Origin: an uncultured Prevotellaceae bacterium
Lineage (GTDB): Bacteria > Bacteroidota > Bacteroidia > Bacteroidales > Bacteroidaceae
DNA: 29,895 bases
Direction: 5' to 3'
Assembly (NCBI GenBank): GCA_900543815.1
Contig: UQST01000033.1
Coordinates: 1-29,895 of the forward strand
Shown: piece by piece, positions 14,541 through 21,480 of the stretch
How positions within the stretch are numbered: the first letter of the stretch is position 1
How the letters are laid out: every line of letters begins with the position of its first letter
Notes under the pieces: model-generated
The model's database searches: none
Seen by the model: only the letters and a program-made list of their open reading frames with translations
What the model was told of the DNA's origin: nothing
Program-made: the position numbers and the translations under genes

Positions 14541-14669
14541 ATGACTAAATTTATCGAGAACAACAGTCCGAAGCGAATTTCCTGGGTATCGGTCATGAAC
14601 GCCATCGTGCAGGCCATCATAGCAGCGCTTACAGCACTGGGGGTGAGCAGCTGTGCCAACCTGCTGTGA
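14541..14669 (+). CDS. Smalltalk protein (42 aa)
   Basis: A 42-residue ORF starting MTKFIENNSPKRISW, followed by a hydrophobic helix (NAIVQAIIAALTALGVSSC) and ending SCANLL. It lies between the HU-like gene and the amidase. Size, sequence and position match the small Bacteroidetes family annotated as 'smalltalk protein'. The helix with a near-terminal Cys suggests membrane association, perhaps as a holin-like or lipid-linked partner of the amidase; that role is inference. Its TGA is followed 41 nt later by the chosen amidase start. Confidence 0.85.
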   Translation: MTKFIENNSPKRISWVSVMNAIVQAIIAALTALGVSSCANLL

Positions 14670-14710
14670 GATTGCATCACATGTGGAACCATCATATACA
14701 TGACCGACCA

Positions 14711-15235
14711 ATGACAAACGACTCTTATCCCTTGCTCGCAGGCGGGGAACTGGTGCGCAACGAGCGTGCATTGCTTTCGCGGGTGGAGTGCGGCAGCATG
14801 ATGACATCGGCTTGTGCGGTGAGATTTATCGTCCTGCACTGCTCGGCCACGCGCTGTGACAGGGCCTACAGCGTGAGACAACTGCGGAATGACCACCTGA
14901 AGCGAGGCTTCAAGGATATTGGCTACCACTTCTATGTGCGCCGCGACGGAACACTCACGCAGCATCGTATGCTGCTGGAAGTGGGGGCGCACGCACGGCC
15001 GTACAACCGCTGTTCGATAGGCATCTGCTATGAAGGCGGGCTGGACGGGCATGGCTTGCCCTGTGATACACGCACGAGGGCGCAGACCCGCAGGCTGGAC
15101 GTGCTGCTGTATGAGCTGCACAGGCTGTTTCCCAAAGCGAAGATAGTGGGGCATCGCGACTTACCCGGAACCGCTCCCAAGAGTTGCCCCTGCCTGGATA
15201 CGCAGGCGGAATTTGGATGGATAGAGGCTCTGTGA
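14711..15235 (+). CDS. N-acetylmuramoyl-L-alanine amidase (Amidase_2/PGRP fold)
   Basis: 174 aa from the ATG at 14711. The amidase cleaves the lactyl-amide bond between MurNAc and the stem peptide. Zinc ligands and catalytic features are seen in FIVLHCSATR, GYHFYVRRDG and GHRDLPGTAPKSCPCLD. SIGICYEGG is also typical. The start is uncertain. A GTG at 14666 overlaps the smalltalk stop, and ATGs at 14798/14801 would start just before the conserved core and may be the true ones. No signal peptide is visible from any start, so export may need a partner, perhaps the smalltalk protein. Confidence 0.9.
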   Translation: MTNDSYPLLAGGELVRNERALLSRVECGSMMTSACAVRFIVLHCSATRCDRAYSVRQLRNDHLKRGFKDIGYHFYVRRDGTLTQHRMLLEVGAHARPYNRCSIGICYEGGLDGHGLPCDTRTRAQTRRLDVLLYELHRLFPKAKIVGHRDLPGTAPKSCPCLDTQAEFGWIEAL

Positions 15236-15755
15236 GGGGGTGCTCACGTGTCACCTGGCCATTTGGCATGCCCTGGCGCAACGGACGTAGTCTGTCGTGT
15301 GCCGGGGTGTGCATGTCAGGCTTGGTTGGGGCTGCCTGGTTCGTCGGGTTGCTTGCTGGTCTTCACGACACAACTCTCTGTGCCGCGCTACGCTTAATAC
15401 TGATCCATGGAATGTGTGAGTAGGTTCTCTGGTTAACAGATTGCAATATTCACCTTTCGCCCTGAGGGCTGGACGTATCAACGGCAAAGATAGTGAATAA
15501 CGCCGAGATAAGCATGCTCTGTGCCTCATTATTAACAGTGTTGGTTATTCTGACCTTAATGGCGTTGCCTGCAAACGGCAGTCCAGCTCCTGTCTCAGCA
15601 TATTTTTCTGTGCGAACTTCGGTTCTGTTCTCCACGACACTCCCTTATGGAACATGGCCACATGCTTTGTCGTATGTGTGGGGTAGGCCGGAGCCTGTCT
15701 CATCGGTGCAGCCAAGTCGCCCCCAGCCATTAGGGAAAAGGAAGGAGCGGAGGCT
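15236..15755. other. Gene-free interval between amidase and GH-A gene
   Basis: No convincing coding region: open frames of 60-90 codons on both strands have no family resemblance I can see, and their composition looks unselected. A minus-strand -7-like box TATCTTTG (15492-15485) and a short palindrome GCCCTGAGGGC (15459-15469) are the only marks. The interval separates the convergent amidase and glycosidase genes. It could hold a decayed gene or an unannotated RNA. Confidence 0.5.
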
Positions 15756-17309
15756 CTAATGACGGGCAGGGGATGATGGTGGCTCTGAGACGGAAAGGAG
15801 CGAGCGGGGAGGGAGGAGGAGAGTCACTTGGCCGTGGCGGGATTTCAGGGTGGTGGTGCCTGAGGGCTGGGAGACGGACTGAAGGAAGTCATCGGACAGA
15901 TAGGAGTGTAGCTGGAACTTCTTCTTGCCGCGCAGATGGGGATTGCTGATGCTGATGACATGTGGCTCGCTGGTGGGATTGGCCAACAGGTAAGTCCATC
16001 TTCCTTGGGCCGACCATAGGGCTGTGGCTGCCACCATGGGGTGGCCGGTGTGGATGGGAAACACCACGCTGCCGCTCTGCACGGCATGACTGAGCAGGCG
16101 CAGAGCGTGGTATTGCGGGCGCAGAGCGTAGTCGGCAGCGGGCAGGCAATTCTGTGTACTGTCGCACGGATATTCCTGTTGCAGGTGTTTCCATAGGCCC
16201 AACTGCTGCATGTTGTGGTGCCCCTGAGCTTCGCCCAGACTATAGTACTGGTCCATCAGACTCCAGTAGCTGGCTCCCGTTGCTCCGCCATTGAGCAGTC
16301 CGATGACGATTCGTCCCATCAGCACACCACGTTCGGGCAGGTTGATGTCGCGCTGTCGGGTGGAGCCTACAGTCTGATTGCTGCCAAACTCTCCCACGAA
16401 GTGCCGCTTGCCCCTCTGGGCTGCCAACTGCACGTTGGTGCGCTCCCAGCCGGTGATGCTGTCGTTGGGGGTGTCATAGCCAAAGAGATAGGTGTGTGAG
16501 CAGAAGAGGTCGGCTTCGGGCAGCAGCCTGACAGCATCGCGGAGGAAAGTGTGATGGCCGGTGCCTCCATCGGAGTCGTCGGACAGCGTGAGCAGCACTC
16601 TTTCCCTCAGCCCCTCGGCCTTGAGCCTTCGGTCGAGCACGTGGCACATCTGTACATAACGCTCGATGCGGCTCACGCTGCCCTCTGTAAAACTCCAGTC
16701 TGGCTCATTCACAGGGGTCACCTCGCGTATGCAGGTGTAGCCCAGGCTGAACAGATGATGCAGGCAGACGCAGATGTTCTCGGCCCACTCCTCGTATTCC
16801 GACGGGCCGAAGACCCATCCGTTGGCCTCCTCGGGCAGCATGAAGGTGCCTGGCCGCACACCCCAGAACACCAGGCAGACGGGTATGCTGTCCTGCTGTG
16901 CCAAGTCGAGCTGGCGGTAGAGCCCGCGCATCTCGGGCGACTCGAAGGTGAAACCGGACGGACGGGCCAGCATGGGATTGTCGTTGTCGTTCTCCGGTTC
17001 GTACCACCAAGGCAGCACCATCACCCGCCACTTGCTGAATGCCAGGTCTCTCAGACGCGGTACCACCACATTGTCCCAGTCGCTCTCCTTCACGCCGATG
17101 CCTGCTGCCGCATTGGCCGAAAGGAAGTGTGGGTCCAGTTCCACGCCCAATCCGTCGATGGGTTCGCCGCCCTGTGCTCCCACTGTACAACGGATGGCAT
17201 CGTTCGCGTTCGCCCGTGACTCTTGGGCCGAAGCGCACAACGGTGAGACAAGGAGGGTGGCTGCCAGCATGAGGCAGGCAAGGGGCTGGGAAGGAAGAAG
17301 GTGATTCAT
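15756..17309 (-). CDS. Secreted clan GH-A glycoside hydrolase, family unassigned
   Basis: 517 aa. The start ATG 17307-17309 gives a Sec signal peptide (LACLMLAATLLVSPLCASAQ). The (beta/alpha)8 glycosidase core shows the clan GH-A pair: acid/base Glu202 in TPVNEPDWSF and nucleophile Glu307 in HFVGEFGSN. IDGLGVELDP near residue 51 and WWYEPENDN at 101 are further core segments. A C-terminal beta domain (about 415-517) follows, as in GH30/GH39-like enzymes. I cannot place it in a numbered family. Its position after GH92 and GH125 suggests it acts on mannan or glycan backbones, but a 215-nt gap holding a large inverted repeat separates it from them. Confidence 0.8.
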   Translation of the reverse strand: MNHLLPSQPLACLMLAATLLVSPLCASAQESRANANDAIRCTVGAQGGEPIDGLGVELDPHFLSANAAAGIGVKESDWDNVVVPRLRDLAFSKWRVMVLPWWYEPENDNDNPMLARPSGFTFESPEMRGLYRQLDLAQQDSIPVCLVFWGVRPGTFMLPEEANGWVFGPSEYEEWAENICVCLHHLFSLGYTCIREVTPVNEPDWSFTEGSVSRIERYVQMCHVLDRRLKAEGLRERVLLTLSDDSDGGTGHHTFLRDAVRLLPEADLFCSHTYLFGYDTPNDSITGWERTNVQLAAQRGKRHFVGEFGSNQTVGSTRQRDINLPERGVLMGRIVIGLLNGGATGASYWSLMDQYYSLGEAQGHHNMQQLGLWKHLQQEYPCDSTQNCLPAADYALRPQYHALRLLSHAVQSGSVVFPIHTGHPMVAATALWSAQGRWTYLLANPTSEPHVISISNPHLRGKKKFQLHSYLSDDFLQSVSQPSGTTTLKSRHGQVTLLLPPRSLLSVSEPPSSPARH

Positions 17310-17414
17310 CGTAGTCTGGGAGTTATTCGGTTGGCGGCAAGAGTGCATTCTGGTTTGCCGGTCAGAGTCTGCCGGACAGAGGGGAAAAGAGACGGAGCTT
17401 GTGGGTAAGAGTTT

Positions 17415-17516
17415 ATAGGCAGGAGGAGAAGCGATGTGATTTATTGTCCAGAGGGTAAAGTCGGTGAAACTCCCAACCTGACCTCTGGACAACAAACCGC
17501 TTCTCCTCTAACCTAT
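17415..17516. repeat. Long interrupted inverted repeat (~100 nt)
   Basis: Three pairs of perfect arms nest in register: ATAGG (17415-17419) with CCTAT (17512-17516), GAGGAGAAGCG (17423-17433) with CGCTTCTCCTC (17498-17508), and TTGTCCAGAGG (17444-17454) with CCTCTGGACAA (17482-17492). The loop is 27 nt. It directly follows the transglutaminase gene's stop (minus strand). It could act as a terminator or 3' stabiliser, though no U tract follows, or be a small MITE-like element. Confidence 0.6.
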
Positions 17517-17524
17517 GAACAGTT

Positions 17525-20011
17525 TCATTCCAGCCCCATCAATTGCATGATGACGTCCATTATCTGACCGCTCATATTGATGGAGTAGCCCTGGCGGAAC
17601 CACACCACACGGTTGAAGGTGTCGCACATCATGAAGATGGGCAGGTCGGTAGAACCGTGGGTGAGTTCGGCTATGTGCATAGCCTCTACGGTCTCGGGGT
17701 CAGCGATACCGAAGAGCACATTATCGGGCATCTCGTCGAAGTCCTTTCTCACAAAGCGGTCATATTCCTCACGCGAGGGGAAGAGCAGCAGGTAGGGGCG
17801 GTTCCAGCGGCACAGATAGATGTTGTTGTCGCACATGTCACGCAGCACGTGTGTGGATGGTTCGTGGTTGCTGGTCACCAGTCCCACCACGTAATAGCCA
17901 CGTCCTACCGTCTGCAGAATGGACTTGTGCTTGCCTGTGGGTGTGGTGTACCCCAGTTCGCAGTTGAATGAAGCGATGACCGAAAGGCGGTCGCCGCTCT
18001 TGCGCAGGTGCAGAGCCTGTGTGGATGTTCCGTTCTGAGGCAGTCCGAAGAACGACAGGTGGGCCAGTACACCACCGTTGGCCAGGCGTGTGCCGCTCAC
18101 CATCATGTACTGTCCGGGCTGCATGGATGTGCCTTGGCTGAAGGTGCCGGCCCAGGTGGTACTGCCCTCGGGGAACTCCTGCAGGCGGGGTGAACCTTGG
18201 GAGATGCGCGAGAGGGTGAACTGGGTATAGTAGGCGGGATTCTCCTTGACATCGGTGTCGGTATAGGTCAGACGCAGACGGCATGTGGCAGGCACCTCGC
18301 TGGTAGCCTCGTCGAAATGCACCTCGCGCCACTGGCCATCGCTATCGGCCCACTGCACCTGTCCCGTGATGGAGTTGATGCGGGCAGGAATGCCTGCACT
18401 TCGTGCCGCACTCACAAAGAAGATGTCGCGGCTGTGGCCGTCGGTCACACGATGACGGAAGACACCCAGGGGGCTCATGCACAGGTGGATGGGATTGCGT
18501 GTCTCATCCACGCAGATGCTATCCTGTACCCATCGTATGATGTCGGCAGCCTGCTTGCCTGCGAAAGCCTTGCCCAGCACTTGCCTCCAGGGGGTGAGCA
18601 TCTCCTGGCTCACACGAGGAGAGGCTACGTAAGGAAGCCACAGAGAGTCGGCCTGCATGGTGAGGTGGAGGAAATGGTCATCGAGAACTTCGCGCGATAC
18701 ATCGCGCAGATCCTTGTCGCTCAATGTGCCCAGCAACTTGCGTCCATCGGCTTCATTGGGCATTGACTTGAGGAACTGAGCCAGCACCTGATGGTTGGCC
18801 CTTGCCTTCACCATCAGCTGGTCTGTGCTGTCGTGGGTGAAAGCGGCAGCCATGTAGGCATTGCGCAAACTGTCTTCCTGGGCCAGTCGCACCTTGTTGG
18901 CCTGACGCTGTTCATGTGTGGTCTTGGGCATATTGTCGCGCTCGGGAGGAGGCAGAAGGTCGAGGTCCATCTCGCCTGTGAACGTTGAATCCTTGTCGAG
19001 AACAACCTGTACGGTATCCTGCTGTCCCACGCTGGCTTTGGTGAAGCCGAATCGTCCTTCGTGGGTAGCCCATACCAGCAAGTCGCCACGTCCGCTGGTG
19101 AGCGATGTGTAACCTTGGGCATCGCTTGGGAAAGTGGCAAGGGGATAAAACTCTGCGTAGTTGTAGAGGCGGAAGCTCACGCTTGCACCCTCCACCGGTT
19201 GTCCCTGGGCATCGGTTACGTGGGCTACCAGAGGCGACACCTCGGCATAGTTGGATGTCACGTTGATTTCGGTGTAGCAGGCCGACTGGCTAAGCACCTG
19301 CTCCGGGCCTTCGTAGCGACCGAAAACGCGAGTGTGCATGAGCATCCCGCGGGCAGCAGGTGCATTGAACCACCCGAGGTCGAGCACAGGCTCCGGTTCG
19401 CAGGCTCCCAGGAAATGCCACTCGCCATCCACCCAGGCTTCCACCCAGGCATGATTGTCATCGGTGTGGCTCCATCGGGGGGTATAGACCTGGCGTGCGG
19501 GAATGCCTACCGCACGGAGAGCTGCCACGCAGAACGTGCTCTCCTCGCCGCAGCGTCCTATAGCAGAGGCCATAGTGGCCAAAGGTGAACTGGTGCGCGC
19601 ATCAGAGGGCTGGTAGGTGACATGTTCGTGGCACCAATGATTGACCTCGAGCACGGCATCGCGCATGCTCAGCGAGCGCACTCTGTCGCGTAGTTTCTCG
19701 TAGAGTACTGTGCGTGCATCGTCGAGGTTCTCGTTGTTGACACGCACGGGAAGCACAAAGTGTTTCCACTCGAACTCGGGCACCTTCTGTCCCCAAGGCA
19801 TCTCATGACGTGCCTTCAGAGTGGTCTCCACACACCGCTCCCAGTACTGGCGGGGATAATCTACGCTGTCAGGCAAGGGCATGTACTGGTAAAGGAATGC
19901 CAGAGCCTCCTCCTTCTCCTGACGGCTGACGGGGTTGCACCCCACAAACAAAAAGGCAAGGAGCCCCAGAGAAAGGGCACCTTGCCGCATAAGGATTTTA
20001 CTTATCTGCAT
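17525..20011 (-). CDS. Transglutaminase-like lipoprotein of the mannan cluster
   Basis: 828 aa. Lipobox LFVGC with Cys25 predicts a lipoprotein, probably surface-facing. The transglutaminase-like (papain-fold) domain has Cys154 in GRCGEES and His187 in DDNHAWVEAW; the usual third Asp is replaced in GACEPEP (Glu205 region), as I recall for this subfamily. A beta-rich carboxypeptidase-regulatory-like stretch follows (about 255-335). Near 545-590 a second, degenerate transglutaminase-like segment appears (SAARSAGIPARINSI) lacking an obvious catalytic Cys. Its ATG overlaps the GH125 stop by 14 nt, so the two are coupled. The substrate is unknown; peptide or glycopeptide processing alongside glycan release is a reasonable guess. 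Confidence 0.85.
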   Translation of the reverse strand: MQISKILMRQGALSLGLLAFLFVGCNPVSRQEKEEALAFLYQYMPLPDSVDYPRQYWERCVETTLKARHEMPWGQKVPEFEWKHFVLPVRVNNENLDDARTVLYEKLRDRVRSLSMRDAVLEVNHWCHEHVTYQPSDARTSSPLATMASAIGRCGEESTFCVAALRAVGIPARQVYTPRWSHTDDNHAWVEAWVDGEWHFLGACEPEPVLDLGWFNAPAARGMLMHTRVFGRYEGPEQVLSQSACYTEINVTSNYAEVSPLVAHVTDAQGQPVEGASVSFRLYNYAEFYPLATFPSDAQGYTSLTSGRGDLLVWATHEGRFGFTKASVGQQDTVQVVLDKDSTFTGEMDLDLLPPPERDNMPKTTHEQRQANKVRLAQEDSLRNAYMAAAFTHDSTDQLMVKARANHQVLAQFLKSMPNEADGRKLLGTLSDKDLRDVSREVLDDHFLHLTMQADSLWLPYVASPRVSQEMLTPWRQVLGKAFAGKQAADIIRWVQDSICVDETRNPIHLCMSPLGVFRHRVTDGHSRDIFFVSAARSAGIPARINSITGQVQWADSDGQWREVHFDEATSEVPATCRLRLTYTDTDVKENPAYYTQFTLSRISQGSPRLQEFPEGSTTWAGTFSQGTSMQPGQYMMVSGTRLANGGVLAHLSFFGLPQNGTSTQALHLRKSGDRLSVIASFNCELGYTTPTGKHKSILQTVGRGYYVVGLVTSNHEPSTHVLRDMCDNNIYLCRWNRPYLLLFPSREEYDRFVRKDFDEMPDNVLFGIADPETVEAMHIAELTHGSTDLPIFMMCDTFNRVVWFRQGYSINMSGQIMDVIMQLMGLE

Positions 20012-21437
20012 ACATATTTACTATGAGTTCACCAAAGAGCGTGTTGGCCCAAGCAAACCATGGACGGCTGAAATGGGTGGCATCGTCCTTGTGGAAGGAT
20101 TCGTGCATGAAGCCCGTACCGCCGTCAGTCTTGAGAATCTGCTGCACACACCACTCCTGCTCGGCGCGGTCGGTGGTGGTGAGCGCCTTCATCACCATAC
20201 TCATGGGCCATGGTTGGTCGAGGCCGCAATGGGGGCCGCCTATTCCTTCACCCGCCTTACCGCGGAAGAAGTAGGGATTGTCGAGGCTCCACACGAAGCG
20301 GCGCGTATTCTGATAGATGGGGTCATCGATGGACACATCGGTCAGATAGGGCAGGCAGAGCAGGCTGGGTGCATTGGCATCGTCCATCAGCAGGGCACTT
20401 CCGTAGCCGTCAACCTCGAAAGCATAAATCTGACCGTACTTGGGATGCTCCACCACGGCATATTCCTTGAGCGCCAAATCCACCTGGCTGGCCATCTGCT
20501 CGCATTCGCCCGCCAGCACCTGGTCGTGATTGACCTGGCGCAGGATGATGGCAGCCTTGCGGAGTACGCTTACAGCAAAGAAGTTGCTGGGCACCAGATA
20601 GGGGAAGATGGTGCTGTCGTCAGAGGGACGGAAAGCACTGGCGATGAGGCCGCAAGCCTTGCCCGGATGACCATAGCCGGCGTTGCTGCGGGTGTCGTGC
20701 AAAGCAAGTGTCTTGCGACGGAAGTGGTAGTTGGTCTTCATCCCGTTCCAGTTCTGCTGGTCGCGGAATGTGGCGAGGATAGCATTCACCACGCTTATCC
20801 ATTTCTCATCGAAGATGCTGGCATCACCGGTGCGTAGCCAGTACTCGTAGGCCAGGCGCAGAGGATAGCACAATGAGTCAATCTCATACTTGCGCTCGTG
20901 CAGCTCCTTCTTCATGGGAGTCTCATCGGTCTGCCATTCGCCGCCTGTCGGTCCCATGTTGAAGGCATTGGCATAGGGGTCAATGAGGATGCAGGCAAAC
21001 TGGCGGCGGATGACTCCGCGTATGAGGTGGCGAAGGGGTTCGTCCTCACCCACATAGCGCAGATAGGGCCACACCTGGGCACCGCTGTCGCGCAACCACA
21101 TGGCATGAATGTCACCTGTATAGACGAATGTATCATCGTCACCATCGGCATTGCTGTAGTGTACAGTGGTGTCGAGGGTGTTGGGGAAGCAGTTGGAAAA
21201 CATCCAGTAGAGTTTCGGGTCAATGGCCGTCAGTTTCTCCTTGAGTGCCACTATCTGCTTCTCCACAGCATCGCTGCGGAACAGACGGTCCTTCTCTTCG
21301 GGGCGCAAGCACTTGAGTGTGCTCTGCACCGCCACATGGTTCTTCTTGGCCGAAGCAGTTGCCGATGCCTCGGTCATGGGAGCGGCATAGCCGGCCAAAG
21401 GTGCTGCCAGCATGATGCCCATGAGTAATCTTTTCAT
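19998..21437 (-). CDS. GH125 exo-alpha-1,6-mannosidase
   Basis: 479 aa with a signal peptide (MKRLLMGIMLAAPLAGYA). GH125 enzymes are inverting exo-alpha-1,6-mannosidases that trim alpha-1,6-mannose from N-glycans and yeast mannan. Recognised signatures are YTGDIHAMWLRDSGAQVWPY (from residue 106), DPYANAFNMG, GGEWQTDETP and the C-terminal FMHESFHKDD...RPWFAWAN. Length is typical. It starts 43 nt after the GH92 stop and overlaps the lipoprotein gene by 14 nt, forming one operon. Confidence 0.96.
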   Translation of the reverse strand: MKRLLMGIMLAAPLAGYAAPMTEASATASAKKNHVAVQSTLKCLRPEEKDRLFRSDAVEKQIVALKEKLTAIDPKLYWMFSNCFPNTLDTTVHYSNADGDDDTFVYTGDIHAMWLRDSGAQVWPYLRYVGEDEPLRHLIRGVIRRQFACILIDPYANAFNMGPTGGEWQTDETPMKKELHERKYEIDSLCYPLRLAYEYWLRTGDASIFDEKWISVVNAILATFRDQQNWNGMKTNYHFRRKTLALHDTRSNAGYGHPGKACGLIASAFRPSDDSTIFPYLVPSNFFAVSVLRKAAIILRQVNHDQVLAGECEQMASQVDLALKEYAVVEHPKYGQIYAFEVDGYGSALLMDDANAPSLLCLPYLTDVSIDDPIYQNTRRFVWSLDNPYFFRGKAGEGIGGPHCGLDQPWPMSMVMKALTTTDRAEQEWCVQQILKTDGGTGFMHESFHKDDATHFSRPWFAWANTLFGELIVNMYADK

Positions 21438-21480
21438 ATAGGTATGGTTTGAATTGTGTGAATGATATCGTTTCTGTGGA

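Noticed and set aside
15251..15529. 92-codon minus-strand open frame in the amidase/GH-A interval
   Set aside because: Arg/Thr-rich with no motif, no leader and no neighbour logic; not enough to call a gene.
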